DNA from: Pseudomonas asiatica
Lineage (GTDB): Bacteria > Pseudomonadota > Gammaproteobacteria > Pseudomonadales > Pseudomonadaceae
Direction: 5' to 3'
DNA length: 64,000 nt
Assembly: GCF_009932335.1 (NCBI RefSeq)
Contig: NZ_BLJF01000001.1
Coordinates: 372,001-436,000 of the forward strand
The position numbers and the translations under genes were made by a program. The notes beneath the pieces were generated by a model. That model saw only the letters and a list, made by a program, of their open reading frames with translations. It was not told where the DNA came from and did not search any database. Shown piece by piece: positions 27,323 through 37,126 of the stretch. Numbering within the stretch: position 1 is the first letter of the stretch; each line of letters opens with the position of its first letter.

Positions 27323-27829
27323 ATGAACGACTTGCAATCGCGGGCCGCGCGGACGGGCAACGCCAAGGGGGCGTTGTACCTGCAGTTTCGCATTCGGGAG
27401 CAACGCTTTGCCCTGAGCGTGCACGAGGTGATCGAGGTGCTGCCGCGTCAGCCGCTGAAACCGATCGCCAAGGCACCTGCCTGGGTCGCAGGCATCCTTG
27501 CGCACCGAGGCCTGTTGGTACCAGTGGTCGACCTGGCGGCATTGAGCTTCGGCCAACCGGCAGCGCAGCGCACCAGTACCCGCCTGGTTCTGGTGCACTA
27601 CCGAGTCGGCCTACAGCTTGGTCTGATACTGGAGCAGGCCACCGAAACCCTGCGTTGCCACCCCGACGAGTTCCAGCCGTATGGCGTGGACAGCGGCGAG
27701 GCCCCGTACCTGGGCCCGGTGCGTCAGGATGAGCAGGGCTTGTTGCAGCGCATCGAAGTCAACGACCTGCTCCCCGATGCCGTGCACGAGTTGCTGTATG
27801 CGGGTGATCCGACAGGGATGCCGACATGA
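27323..27829 (+). CDS. wspB: CheW-like coupling protein WspB
   Basis: A 168-residue CheW-domain protein (YLQFRIREQRFALSVHEVIEVLP, HRGLLVPVVDLAALSFG). It should bridge WspA and the kinase WspE. It starts 5 bp after wspA and overlaps wspC by 4 bp (ATGA). Confidence 0.94.
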   Translation: MNDLQSRAARTGNAKGALYLQFRIREQRFALSVHEVIEVLPRQPLKPIAKAPAWVAGILAHRGLLVPVVDLAALSFGQPAAQRTSTRLVLVHYRVGLQLGLILEQATETLRCHPDEFQPYGVDSGEAPYLGPVRQDEQGLLQRIEVNDLLPDAVHELLYAGDPTGMPT

Positions 27830-29100
27830 ACGAACAGCATTTCTTCCGCTACTTGCGCGAGCGCATAGGCCTGGACGTGGAGTCGGTGGGCGCGCCCATG
27901 GTCGAGCGTGCGCTGCGCCAGCGTTGCGTGGCCGTGGACGCCGCGGACCTGGATGATTACTGGCTGCACCTGCAGCAGTCGACGGATGAGCAACAGGCGT
28001 TGATCGAAGCGGTCATCGTTCCGGAAACCTGGTTCTTCCGTTACCCCGAATCCTTCACCGCCTTGGCCAGCCTGGCGCACAAGCGCCTGGCCGAGCTGGC
28101 CGGGGCGCGCCCGCTGCGCTTGCTCAGCCTGCCTTGCTCGACCGGCGAGGAGCCCTATTCGTTGGCCATGGCCTTGCTCGATGCCGGTATCGCGCCGGGG
28201 GCGTTCATGATCGACGGCATGGACATCAGCCCCAGTTCCGTGGCCAAGGCCGGGCAGGCCGTGTACGGGCGCAATGCCTTCCGTGGCAGTAACCTGGGCT
28301 TTCGCGAGCGTTACTTCGATGCGCTCGACGAAGGCCACCTCCTGCATGAGCGGGTGCGTGACCAAGTCAGCCTGCAGGTGGGCAACGTACTCGACCCGGC
28401 CCTGGCCAGCCGCGATGGCCTGTACGACTTCGTGTTCTGCCGCAACCTGCTGATCTATTTCGACGTGCCGACCCAGCAACGGGTGTTCGAAGTGCTCAAG
28501 CGCTTGCTGCATCCACAGGGCGTACTGTTCATCGGCCCCGCCGAAGGCAGCTTGCTGGCGCGGTTGGGCATGCGCCCGCTGGGGATTGCCCAGTCGTTCG
28601 CCTACGTGCGCCAGGAGGGCGGTAGCGCTGCGCTGGCTACGCCCCCGGTCCAGCCCTTGCGTCGCACGTCGCCAGCACCTGCCAAGCCAGGCTCTCCGTT
28701 ACCGAGCGCAGCGTTGCCGCGCCCATTGCGGGTGCTCCCCTTTGCCGCCAAGCCAGCACCGGCGCGCGAGCACAAACGTGAGGATGCAACTGAGTTGCTG
28801 GCCAGCATTGCCCGGCTTGCCAACGCCGGTGCCAGCGAGCAGGCCCGTGCCGAATGCCAGCGCTACCTGGGCCAGTTCGCGCCTTCGGCGCAGGTTTACT
28901 ACTGGCTGGGGCTGCTCAGCGACACCGAAGGCGATGCGCAGCAGGCTCTGACCCACTATCGCAAAGCCCTGTACCTGGAACCGCAGCACTCCGAGGCGCT
29001 GGTACACCTGGCTGCCTTGCTGGCAGCCCAGGGTGACCTGGCCGGTGCCCGGCGCCTGCAGGAGCGCGCCGCGCGGGTTGGCCGGGAGTCTGAACGATGA
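27826..29100 (+). CDS. wspC: CheR-type methyltransferase with TPR tail, WspC
   Basis: A 424-residue protein with a CheR N-terminal helical domain, an S-adenosylmethionine-dependent glutamate methyltransferase domain (SLPCSTGEEPYSLAMALLD, DFVFCRNLLIYFD), a Pro/Ala linker, and tetratricopeptide-like repeats at about 330-420 (YYWLGLLSDTEGDAQQALTH). It methylates WspA and sets receptor activity. Both ends overlap neighbours by 4 bp, so the operon is translationally coupled. Confidence 0.95.
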   Translation: MNEQHFFRYLRERIGLDVESVGAPMVERALRQRCVAVDAADLDDYWLHLQQSTDEQQALIEAVIVPETWFFRYPESFTALASLAHKRLAELAGARPLRLLSLPCSTGEEPYSLAMALLDAGIAPGAFMIDGMDISPSSVAKAGQAVYGRNAFRGSNLGFRERYFDALDEGHLLHERVRDQVSLQVGNVLDPALASRDGLYDFVFCRNLLIYFDVPTQQRVFEVLKRLLHPQGVLFIGPAEGSLLARLGMRPLGIAQSFAYVRQEGGSAALATPPVQPLRRTSPAPAKPGSPLPSAALPRPLRVLPFAAKPAPAREHKREDATELLASIARLANAGASEQARAECQRYLGQFAPSAQVYYWLGLLSDTEGDAQQALTHYRKALYLEPQHSEALVHLAALLAAQGDLAGARRLQERAARVGRESER

Positions 29101-29759
29101 AGGAATCCGCGATGCAATTGCTCGCCGAGGCTGACACGCACGTCGATGACTGCTGGAACCGCATTGGCGTGCACGGCGACAAGCAGTGCCCATTGCTGGA
29201 GCGTCATGTTCACTGTCGCAACTGCGAGGTATATGCCGCAGCGGCCACACGCCTGCTCGACCGCTACGCACTTATGCAGGACCACCAGGCCGCCGTGGCT
29301 GCGCCGGTGGAGGAAAACACTAGCCGCTCCATGCTGCTGTTCCGCCTTGGCGAAGAATGGCTGGCGCTGCCCACCGCCTGCCTGGCCGAAATTGCCCCGC
29401 TGCAGGCGGTGCATTCGCTGCCGCACCAGCGCTCGCGGGTGCTGCAGGGGGTGGCCAACGTACGTGGTGCGCTGGTGCCGTGCCTGTCACTGGCTGACTT
29501 GCTGGGTGTGCAGGCCAGCGCTGCCGAGCAACGTGGCGGCCGGGCGATGCCACGCATGCTGATCCTGGCCGCGGAAGGCGGGCCGGTGGTGATGGCGGTC
29601 GAGGAAATCGACGGCATTCACCGGCTCGACCCGCTGCTGCTGAACAGCGGGCAGGACGCCTCCCACTTCACCGCAGCGGTCCTGCAATGGCGTGGCCGCA
29701 GCGTGCGGGTACTGGACGATCAACATTTACTGTCTGCCGTGCAGCGGAGCCTGTCATGA
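29097..29759 (+). CDS. wspD: Second CheW-like coupling protein WspD
   Basis: A 220-residue protein. An N-terminal ~75-residue extension contains a His/Cys cluster (CPLLERHVHCRNCEVY), and a CheW domain follows (MLLFRLGEEWLALPTACLAEI, VANVRGALVPCLSLADLL). The Cys-His motif is characteristic of WspD-like proteins, but its ligand is unknown to me. It overlaps wspC and wspE by ATGA junctions. Confidence 0.93.
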   Translation: MKESAMQLLAEADTHVDDCWNRIGVHGDKQCPLLERHVHCRNCEVYAAAATRLLDRYALMQDHQAAVAAPVEENTSRSMLLFRLGEEWLALPTACLAEIAPLQAVHSLPHQRSRVLQGVANVRGALVPCLSLADLLGVQASAAEQRGGRAMPRMLILAAEGGPVVMAVEEIDGIHRLDPLLLNSGQDASHFTAAVLQWRGRSVRVLDDQHLLSAVQRSLS

Positions 29760-32059
29760 CCCCAGAGCAAATGCGCGACGCATCGTTGCTCGAACTGTTC
29801 AGCCTGGAGGCCGAGGCGCAGACCCAGGTGCTCAGTGCCGGCCTGATGGCGCTGGAGCGTAATCCCACGCAGGCCGACCAGCTTGAGGCTTGCATGCGCG
29901 CGGCCCACTCGCTGAAGGGCGCGGCGCGGATCGTCGGAGTGGACGCTGGCGTCAGCGTCGCCCATGTCATGGAGGACTGCCTGGTGGCCGCCCAGGAGGG
30001 TCGCCTGCGGCTGAGCGCCGAGCATATCGATGCCCTGTTGCAGGGCACCGACCTGTTGATGCGCATCGCCATGCCTGGCGATGTCGGGGCGCAGGCGACC
30101 CTGCCGGTGTTCCTTGCGCAAATGGCCAACCTGCTCGACCCGGGGTCGGCAGCCTTGCCCCCCGCGCCGCCAGCCGTGCCAGCGCTGCCGGAAGCGCCGG
30201 CGCAAACCGTGCAAGCCGAACCTTTGCCGCTACCTGTCGAACCCTTGGAGCCTGAGCCCGAGCCCGAGCTGGCCCCGCGTCGCAAGGCCGGCAAGCGCAC
30301 CGGCGAAGGTACGGAGCGGGTGCTGCGGGTCACCGCCGACCGCCTCAACAGCCTGCTCGACCTGTCCAGCAAGTCGCTGGTGGAAACCCAGCGGCTCAAG
30401 CCTTACCTGGCCACCCTGCAGCGCCTCAAGCGCATGCACGGCCAGGGCATGCAGGCGCTTGATGGCCTGCGCTTGCAACTGGAGGACAGTGGCCAGAGCA
30501 GCGAGGTGCTCGAAGCCCTGGCACAGACCCAGCGCCTGCTGGCGGAAACCCAGCAGATCCTGCAGCAGCAGGCTGCCGACCTGGACGAGTTCGGCTGGCA
30601 GGCCAGCCAGCGCGCACAACTGCTCTACGACACCGCGCTGGCCTGCCGGATGCGGCCGTTTGCCGATGTGCTGACCGGCCAGAGCCGCATGGTGCGCGAC
30701 CTTGGTCGTTCGTTGGGCAAGCCGGTGCGGCTGTTGGTGGAAGGGGAAAAGACCCAGGTCGACCGTGATGTGCTGGAAAAGCTCGAGGCACCGTTGACCC
30801 ACCTGTTGCGCAACGCGGTCGACCACGGCATCGAGCTGCCCGAGCGGCGCCTGCTGGCGGGCAAGGCGGAGGAGGGCGTGATCCGCCTGCGGGCCTCGCA
30901 CCAGGCCGGTATGCTCAGCCTTGAACTGATCGACGACGGTGCCGGCATCGACCTCGAACGCCTGCGCAGCAGCATTGTCGAGCGCGCCCTTTCGCCCGCT
31001 GACACGGTGGCGCGCATGAGCGAGGAAGAGTTGCTGACATTCCTGTTCCTGCCCGGTTTCAGCCTGCGCGACAAAGTCACCGAGGTGTCCGGGCGCGGTG
31101 TCGGCCTGGATGCGGTGCAGCACATGATCCGGGAGCTGCGCGGTTCGATAGAGCTGACCCAGCTGGCCGGGCAGGGCTGCCGTTTCCATTTGCAGGTGCC
31201 ACTGACCTTGTCGGTTGTGCGCAGCCTGGTGGTCGAGGTGGGTGGCGAGGCCTATGCCTTCCCGCTCGCTCATATCGAACGCACGCTCGAAGTAAGTGCC
31301 GAAGAGATCGTGCAGATCGAGGGGCGCCAGCATTTCTGGCACGAAGGCCGGCACATAGGCCTGGTCGCGGCCAGCCAACTGCTCAATCGCCCGGCCGGGC
31401 AAACGCAGGAGAGCAACCTGCGCGTGGTGGTGATCCGCGAGCGCGAGCAGTTGTACGGGGTAGCCGTGGAGCGACTGGTGGGCGAGCGGGTGCTGGTGGT
31501 GATGCCGCTCGACCCACGGCTGGGCAAGGTGCAGGACATCTCTTCCGGCGCCCTGCTCGACGATGGCTCGGTGGTGCTGATCGTCGATGTGGAGGACCTG
31601 CTGCGTTCGGTGGAGAAGCTGCTCAGCACCGGCAGCCTGGAACGCATCGACCGCGGCAGCAGCGGCACCCGTGGCGTGGCGCGCCAGCGCATCCTGGTGG
31701 TCGATGATTCGCTGACCGTGCGTGAACTGCAGCGCAAGCTGCTCGGCAACCGTGGCTACGACGTGGCCGTTGCGGTGGATGGCATGGACGGCTGGAACGC
31801 CTTGCGTGACGAGGACTTCGACCTGCTGATCACTGATATCGACATGCCGCGCATGGACGGCATCGAGCTGGTCACCCTGGTACGCCGCGACCAGCGCCTG
31901 CAATCGCTGCCGGTGATGGTGGTGTCCTACAAGGACCGTGAGGAAGACCGACGGCGGGGCCTGGATGCCGGCGCCGACTACTATTTGGCAAAGGCCAGTT
32001 TCCATGACGATGCGTTGCTGGATGCTGTGGTTGAGCTGATCGGAGGTGCTCAGGGATGA
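29756..32059 (+). CDS. wspE: Hybrid CheA-type histidine kinase/response regulator WspE
   Basis: A 767-residue protein. The HPt domain carries His51 (AAHSLKGAAR), a Pro/Glu-rich linker follows, then dimerisation and ATPase domains (N box LLRNAVDHGIELPERR, GRGVGLDAVQHMI), a CheW-like domain, and a C-terminal receiver (RILVVDDSLTVREL) with Asp694 (LLITDIDMPRMDG). It phosphorylates WspR and WspF. ATG 29756 overlaps the wspD stop; the longer frame upstream lies inside wspD. Confidence 0.96.
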   Translation: MTPEQMRDASLLELFSLEAEAQTQVLSAGLMALERNPTQADQLEACMRAAHSLKGAARIVGVDAGVSVAHVMEDCLVAAQEGRLRLSAEHIDALLQGTDLLMRIAMPGDVGAQATLPVFLAQMANLLDPGSAALPPAPPAVPALPEAPAQTVQAEPLPLPVEPLEPEPEPELAPRRKAGKRTGEGTERVLRVTADRLNSLLDLSSKSLVETQRLKPYLATLQRLKRMHGQGMQALDGLRLQLEDSGQSSEVLEALAQTQRLLAETQQILQQQAADLDEFGWQASQRAQLLYDTALACRMRPFADVLTGQSRMVRDLGRSLGKPVRLLVEGEKTQVDRDVLEKLEAPLTHLLRNAVDHGIELPERRLLAGKAEEGVIRLRASHQAGMLSLELIDDGAGIDLERLRSSIVERALSPADTVARMSEEELLTFLFLPGFSLRDKVTEVSGRGVGLDAVQHMIRELRGSIELTQLAGQGCRFHLQVPLTLSVVRSLVVEVGGEAYAFPLAHIERTLEVSAEEIVQIEGRQHFWHEGRHIGLVAASQLLNRPAGQTQESNLRVVVIREREQLYGVAVERLVGERVLVVMPLDPRLGKVQDISSGALLDDGSVVLIVDVEDLLRSVEKLLSTGSLERIDRGSSGTRGVARQRILVVDDSLTVRELQRKLLGNRGYDVAVAVDGMDGWNALRDEDFDLLITDIDMPRMDGIELVTLVRRDQRLQSLPVMVVSYKDREEDRRRGLDAGADYYLAKASFHDDALLDAVVELIGGAQG

Positions 32060-33069
32060 AGATCGCCATCGTCAACGACATGCCCATGGCCGTCGAGGCG
32101 CTGCGCCGGGCGGTTGCCCTCGAACCGGCGCATCAGGTGGTGTGGGTGGCCAGTAATGGCGCCGAGGCGGTGCAGCGCTGCACCGAGCAGCAGCCAGACC
32201 TGATCCTCATGGACCTGATCATGCCGGTCATGGATGGCGTCGAGGCCACCCGGCGGATCATGGCCGAAACCCCTTGCGCCATCGTCATCGTCACGGTCGA
32301 TCGCAAGCAGAACGTGCACCGGGTATTCGAGGCCATGGGCCACGGCGCCCTCGACGTGGTCGACACGCCGGCGCTGGGGGCGGGCGATCCGCGTGAAGCG
32401 GCAGCGCCACTGCTGCGCAAGATCCTCAACATAAGCTGGTTGATTGGTCAGCAGCGCGCACCGGCCGCACGCCCGGTCGCCGCACCCGTGCGGGCGGCGT
32501 CACAGCACCGCGGGCTGGTTGCGATCGGTTCGTCCGCTGGCGGCCCGGCGGCCCTCGAAGTACTGCTCAAGGGCCTGCCGGCGGCGTTTCCGGCGGCCAT
32601 CGTGCTGGTCCAGCATGTGGACCAGGTATTTGCCGCGGGCATGGCAGAATGGCTCAGCAGCGCCGCCGGCTTGCCGGTGCGCCTGGCCCGTGAGGGCGAG
32701 CCACCACAGCCGGGGCAGGTATTGCTGGCCGGCACCAATCACCACATCCGCCTGCTACAGAACGGCCAACTGGCCTACACTGCCGAACCTGTCAATGAAA
32801 TTTACCGGCCCTCGATCGATGTGTTCTTCGAGAGTGTGGCGCGCTATTGGACCGGCGATGCGGTGGGTGTGTTGCTTACCGGCATGGGTCGCGATGGTGC
32901 CCAGGGCCTGAAGCTGATGCGCCAGCAGGGTTTCCTGACCATTGCCCAGGACCAGGCCAGCAGTGCGGTGTACGGGATGCCCAAGGCCGCTGCGGCCATC
33001 GATGCCGCAGTGGAAATCCGCCCGCTGGAACGCATAGCCGGGCGCTTGATGGAATTTTTCGCAAAATGA
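32056..33069 (+). CDS. wspF: CheB-type methylesterase WspF
   Basis: A 337-residue protein: receiver domain with Asp53 (LILMDLIMPVMDG), linker, and methylesterase domain with the expected triad Ser160 (IGSSAGGPAAL), His187 (VQHVD) and Asp280 (GMGRDGAQGL). It removes WspA methyl groups and so damps signalling. In P. aeruginosa and P. fluorescens, loss of wspF locks the system on and produces wrinkly colonies. The gene looks intact here. Confidence 0.96.
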   Translation: MKIAIVNDMPMAVEALRRAVALEPAHQVVWVASNGAEAVQRCTEQQPDLILMDLIMPVMDGVEATRRIMAETPCAIVIVTVDRKQNVHRVFEAMGHGALDVVDTPALGAGDPREAAAPLLRKILNISWLIGQQRAPAARPVAAPVRAASQHRGLVAIGSSAGGPAALEVLLKGLPAAFPAAIVLVQHVDQVFAAGMAEWLSSAAGLPVRLAREGEPPQPGQVLLAGTNHHIRLLQNGQLAYTAEPVNEIYRPSIDVFFESVARYWTGDAVGVLLTGMGRDGAQGLKLMRQQGFLTIAQDQASSAVYGMPKAAAAIDAAVEIRPLERIAGRLMEFFAK

Positions 33070-33120
33070 CGAAGTGTATTGAATCACGCCGCCAGGCCGG
33101 CAGTGATCGGGTGAACAGGT

Positions 33121-34125
33121 ATGAATGATTTACCGATCGAAGGTTTCACGACCCCCAACGAGAACTCGGCGATGGTGCTGCTGGTCGACGACCAGGCCAT
33201 GATCGGCGAGGCGGTGCGGCGTGGCCTGGCCCATGAAGAGAACATCGACTTCCACTTCTGCGCCGACCCGCACCAGGCGGTGGCCCAGGCCGTGCGCATC
33301 AAGCCCACGGTGATCCTGCAGGACCTGATCATGCCTGGCCTGGACGGGCTGACCCTGGTGCGTGAATACCGCAACAACCCGGCGACCCAGGACATTCCGA
33401 TCATCGTCCTGTCGACCAAGGAAGACCCGCTGGTCAAGAGCGCAGCCTTTGCTGCCGGGGCCAACGATTACCTGGTCAAGCTGCCGGACACCATCGAGCT
33501 GGTGGCGCGCATCCGCTATCACTCGCGTTCCTACCTTACCTTGTTGCAGCGCGACGAGGCCTACCGCGCTTTGCGTGTCAGCCAGCAGCAACTGCTCGAT
33601 ACCAACCTGATGCTGCAGCGGCTGATGAACTCCGATGGCCTGACCGGGTTGTCCAACCGCCGCCACTTCGACGAGTACCTGGAACTGGAATGGCGCCGGG
33701 CCATGCGTGAGCAGCAGCAGTTGTCGCTGCTGATGATCGACGTGGACTACTTCAAGGCCTACAACGACAGCTTTGGCCACCTGGCCGGTGACGAGGCCTT
33801 GCGCCAGGTGGCCGAAGCGATCCGCGGCTCGTGCTCGCGGCCGACCGACCTGCCGGCGCGCTATGGTGGCGAGGAATTCGTCCTGGTATTGCCCAACACC
33901 TCGCCGGGTGGGGCACGCCTGATGGCCGAGAAGCTGCGCCAGACCGTGCTCGGCCTGGGCATCCCGCACACCGCGCCGGTGCCCGACTCGTATCTGACCG
34001 TGAGCATTGGCCTGGCCACCCAGACTCCGTCCATCGGCAGCCATAGCCGGCAACTGATCTCGGCTGCGGACAAAGGCCTGTACCAGGCCAAGAATGGCGG
34101 GCGCAACCAGGTTGGCATCGCCTGA
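33121..34125 (+). CDS. wspR: Diguanylate cyclase response regulator WspR
   Basis: A 334-residue protein: receiver domain with phosphoacceptor Asp68 ([13 protein letters not shown]), a helical linker, and a GGDEF domain with active-site GGEEF at 249-253. An allosteric I-site RPTD is at 240-243, the standard five residues before the A-site. It converts two GTP to c-di-GMP when phosphorylated by WspE, and product inhibition is expected. It is last in the operon, 51 bp after wspF, and directly precedes prfB. Confidence 0.97.
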   Translation: MNDLPIEGFTTPNENSAMVLLVDDQAMIGEAVRRGLAHEENIDFHFCADPHQAVAQAVRIKPTVILQDLIMPGLDGLTLVREYRNNPATQDIPIIVLSTKEDPLVKSAAFAAGANDYLVKLPDTIELVARIRYHSRSYLTLLQRDEAYRALRVSQQQLLDTNLMLQRLMNSDGLTGLSNRRHFDEYLELEWRRAMREQQQLSLLMIDVDYFKAYNDSFGHLAGDEALRQVAEAIRGSCSRPTDLPARYGGEEFVLVLPNTSPGGARLMAEKLRQTVLGLGIPHTAPVPDSYLTVSIGLATQTPSIGSHSRQLISAADKGLYQAKNGGRNQVGIA

Positions 34126-34166
34126 CAGGGCCTGCACGGTAATTGCAGCCATTCGGCGCCCGGCGG

Positions 34167-34187
34167 GTCTGCCGCCCTGCGGCGGAC
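34167..34187 (+). other. GC hairpin between wspR and prfB
   Basis: gtctgccgc-cct-gcggcggac can form a 9-bp stem with one G-T pair, 42 bp after the wspR stop and just upstream of the prfB -10. It lacks a T-run, so it may be a weak terminator or pause site. Confidence 0.4.
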
Positions 34188-34192
34188 TCGGT

Positions 34193-34198
34193 TATACT
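34193..34198 (+). promoter_or_regulatory. Candidate -10 box of prfB
   Basis: tatact lies 38 bp upstream of the prfB ATG, in the context cggttatactcg. The -35 region is GC-rich and unconvincing. Confidence 0.45.
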
Positions 34199-34236
34199 CG
34201 CAGGCTTTTCACCGAATTCGTGCGAGTAGCCAGCCC

Positions 34237-35332
34237 ATGGAAATCCAACCGATCCTGAACACCATCAAGGACCTCACCGAGCGTTCCCAGTCCATTCGGG
34301 GGTATCTTTGACTACGATCACAAGCATGACCGCCTGATCGAAGTCAACCGCGAGCTGGAAGACCCCAACGTCTGGAACAAGCCCGAGTACGCCCAGGCCC
34401 TGGGCCGCGAGCGTGCCATGCTGGCGCAGGTCGTCGAGACCCTGGACAAACTGTCCAATGGCCTGTCCGACTGCAAGGACCTGCTCGACATGGCCGTCGA
34501 GGAAGAGGATGAAGGCGCCGTAAGCGACGTCGAGACCGAGCTGCAAGCCCTGGAAGAGTCCCTGGCCCTGCTTGAGTTCCGTCGCATGTTCAGCGGCGAG
34601 ATGGACATGAACAACGCCTACCTGGACATCCAGGCCGGCTCCGGCGGTACCGAGGCGCAGGACTGGGCCAACATCCTGCTGCGCATGTACCTGCGCTGGG
34701 CCGACAAGCGTGGTTTCGACGCTACCATCATCGAGCTTTCCGAAGGTGAAGTCGCCGGTATCAAGGGCGCCACCGTGCATATCAAGGGCGAGTACGCCTT
34801 CGGCTGGCTGCGCACCGAGATCGGCGTGCACCGCCTGGTGCGCAAGAGCCCGTTCGACTCCGGTGCCCGTCGCCACACCTCGTTCTCGGCGGTGTTCGTG
34901 TCGCCCGAGATCGACGACAAGGTCGAGATCGAGATCAACCCGGCCGACCTGCGTATCGACACCTACCGTTCCTCCGGTGCCGGTGGTCAGCACGTGAACA
35001 CCACCGACTCGGCGGTGCGTATTACCCACGTACCGACCAACACCGTGGTGGCCTGCCAGAACGAACGCTCCCAGCACGCCAACAAGGACACCGCCATGAA
35101 AATGCTGCGGGCCAAGTTGTACGAGCTGGAAATGCAGAAGCGCAACGCCGCCTCGCAGGCGCTGGAAGACAGCAAGTCGGACATCGGCTGGGGCCACCAG
35201 ATCCGCTCCTACGTGCTGGATGACTCGCGTATCAAGGACCTGCGTACCGGTGTCGAGCGCAGCGACTGCCAGAAGGTATTGGACGGCGACCTCGACCAGT
35301 ACCTGGAAGCGAGCCTCAAGCAAGGGCTGTAA
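34237..35332 (+). CDS. prfB: Peptide chain release factor 2 with programmed +1 frameshift
   Basis: RF2 terminates translation at UGA and UAA. The first 24 codons run from ATG 34237 to CTT 34306-34308 and meet an in-frame TGA at 34309-34311. Skipping one base (34309) continues at GAC 34310 and yields 364 residues. The slip site reads cgg-ggg-tat-ctt-tga-c, with an internal Shine-Dalgarno-like gggg, exactly the classic autoregulatory arrangement in which scarce RF2 favours the shift. The stop-codon recognition tripeptide SPF (RKSPFDSGA) and the GGQ motif ([16 protein letters not shown]) are present. Confidence 0.97.
34297..34312 (+). promoter_or_regulatory. Programmed +1 frameshift site of prfB
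   Basis: The sequence cggggg-tat-cttt-gac combines an SD-like run, a slippery CTT-T and a UGA stop. This is the canonical RF2 recoding signal, and here the exact position where the reading frame changes. Confidence 0.95.
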
Positions 35333-35424
35333 ATCGCACACAACCGCCGCGGTACCTGGCCTGGGCCGGTACCGCGTGCCCTGCCCGAAAGGGGCACCGA
35401 ACACCTGATGGAAAGAATGACGAA

Positions 35425-36927
35425 ATGAGCGACCTCAAGACCGAAGCGCAAGACCTGCAACAGGAAGAAAACGCCCTGATCGCCCTGCGCAAGGAAAAGC
35501 TTGCCGCCGAGCGCGCCAAGGGCAATGCCTTCCCCAATGACTTCCGTCGCGACAGCTACTGCAACGACCTGCAGAAGCAGTATGCGGACAAGACCAAGGA
35601 AGAACTGGAAGCTGCAGCGATTCCGGTCAAGGTTGCCGGCCGCATCATGCTCAACCGCGGCTCGTTCATGGTCATTCAGGACATGACCGGCCGTATCCAG
35701 GTCTACGTCAACCGCAAGACCCTGCCGGAAGAGACCCTGGCTGCGGTCAAGACCTGGGACCTGGGCGACATCATCAGCGCCGAAGGTACCCTGGCCCGTT
35801 CCGGCAAGGGCGACCTGTACGTCGAAATGACCAACGTGCGCCTGCTGACCAAGTCGCTGCGCCCGCTGCCCGACAAGCACCACGGCCTGACCGACACCGA
35901 GCAGCGCTACCGCCAGCGTTACGTCGACCTGATGGTCAATGAAGAAACCCGTCACACCTTCCGTGTGCGTTCGCAGGTGATCTCGCACATCCGCAAGTTC
36001 CTCATCGAGCGCGACTTCCTCGAAGTCGAGACGCCGATGCTGCAAACCATCCCGGGCGGTGCCGCGGCCAAGCCGTTCGAAACCCACCACAACGCCCTGG
36101 ACATGGCCATGTTCCTGCGTATCGCGCCGGAGCTGTACCTCAAGCGCCTGGTGGTTGGTGGCTTCGAGAAGGTATTCGAGATCAACCGCAACTTCCGTAA
36201 CGAAGGCGTTTCGACTCGTCACAACCCTGAATTCACCATGCTCGAGTTCTACCAGGCCTACGCCGACTACCGCGACAACATGGACCTCACCGAGGAACTG
36301 TTCCGCGAGCTGGCGCAGCTGGTACTGGGCACTACCGACGTGCCGTACGGCGACAAGGTGTTCCACTTCGGCGAGCCGTTCGCCCGCCTGTCGGTATTCG
36401 ACTCGATCCTCAAGTACAACCCGGAGCTGACCGCTGCCGACCTGCAGGACGTCGACCGCGCCCGCGACATCGCCAAAAAGGCCGGCGCCAAGGTGCTGGG
36501 CCACGAAGGCCTGGGCAAGCTGCAGGTGATGATTTTCGAAGAGCTGGTCGAGCACAAGCTGGAGCAGCCGCACTTCATTACCGAGTACCCGTTCGAAGTG
36601 TCGCCGCTGGCCCGTCGCAACGACGACAACCCGGCTGTTACCGACCGTTTCGAGCTGTTCATCGGTGGCCGCGAGATCGCCAACGCCTACTCCGAGCTCA
36701 ACGATGCCGAAGACCAGGCCGAGCGCTTCCTGGCCCAGGTGGCCGAGAAGGACGCCGGTGACGACGAAGCCATGCACTACGACGCCGACTTCGTTCGCGC
36801 ACTGGAGTACGGCATGCCGCCGACTGCAGGTGAAGGTATCGGTATCGACCGCCTGGTGATGCTGTTGACCAACTCGCCGTCGATCCGCGACGTGATCCTG
36901 TTCCCGCACATGCGTCCGCAGGCCTGA
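35425..36927 (+). CDS. lysS: Lysyl-tRNA synthetase (class II)
   Basis: A 500-residue class II synthetase. The N-terminal OB-fold anticodon-binding domain ([19 protein letters not shown]) is followed by the catalytic core with motif 1 ([15 protein letters not shown]), motif 2 ([20 protein letters not shown]) and motif 3 ([15 protein letters not shown]). It lies 92 bp after prfB, the same neighbourhood as in E. coli (prfB-lysS), and is probably cotranscribed. A terminator follows. Confidence 0.98.
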   Translation: MSDLKTEAQDLQQEENALIALRKEKLAAERAKGNAFPNDFRRDSYCNDLQKQYADKTKEELEAAAIPVKVAGRIMLNRGSFMVIQDMTGRIQVYVNRKTLPEETLAAVKTWDLGDIISAEGTLARSGKGDLYVEMTNVRLLTKSLRPLPDKHHGLTDTEQRYRQRYVDLMVNEETRHTFRVRSQVISHIRKFLIERDFLEVETPMLQTIPGGAAAKPFETHHNALDMAMFLRIAPELYLKRLVVGGFEKVFEINRNFRNEGVSTRHNPEFTMLEFYQAYADYRDNMDLTEELFRELAQLVLGTTDVPYGDKVFHFGEPFARLSVFDSILKYNPELTAADLQDVDRARDIAKKAGAKVLGHEGLGKLQVMIFEELVEHKLEQPHFITEYPFEVSPLARRNDDNPAVTDRFELFIGGREIANAYSELNDAEDQAERFLAQVAEKDAGDDEAMHYDADFVRALEYGMPPTAGEGIGIDRLVMLLTNSPSIRDVILFPHMRPQA

Positions 36928-36939
36928 GTGAATTGAATG

Positions 36940-36964
36940 AGCCGCCTTTCGAGGCGGCTTTTTC
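36940..36964 (+). terminator. Intrinsic terminator of prfB-lysS
   Basis: agccgcc-tttc-gaggcggct followed by tttttc: a strong 7-8-bp stem with a T-run 13 bp after the lysS stop. Confidence 0.93.
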
Positions 36965-36986
36965 TTGCCTGAAGCATTATGTTGTC

Positions 36987-37094
36987 AGTACCGGCCCTAT
37001 CGCCGGCAAGCCAGCTCCCACAGGGTTCCCACAATCTTCAGGACTTGTGCAGTACCTGTGGGAGCTGGCTTGCCGGCGATAGGGCCGGTACAGG
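36987..37094. repeat. REP pair (BIME), gccggcaagccagctccca type
   Basis: The left arm taccggccctatcgccggca continuing into agccagctccca and its complement on the right ending in ggcgatagggccggta are almost perfect. Nearly identical to the BIME inside the ydc operon at 23257-23364. Confidence 0.88.
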
Positions 37095-37126
37095 CTGCAG
37101 ATGACTTGAACCATGAGGTACCCCCT

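Noticed and set aside
25617..27542. 641-codon minus-strand ORF opposite wspA
   Set aside because: Composition is His/Gly/Leu-rich with no recognisable domain, and it mirrors the wspA coding frame.
30230..32005. Long antisense ORF (591 codons) opposite wspE
   Set aside because: High-GC third-position bias produces long antisense frames; wspE on the plus strand has all domain motifs and coupled start and stop codons.
35209..36909. 566-codon antisense ORF opposite lysS
   Set aside because: Low-complexity Val/Gly/His/Gln composition and no ribosome-binding context; lysS is intact on the plus strand.
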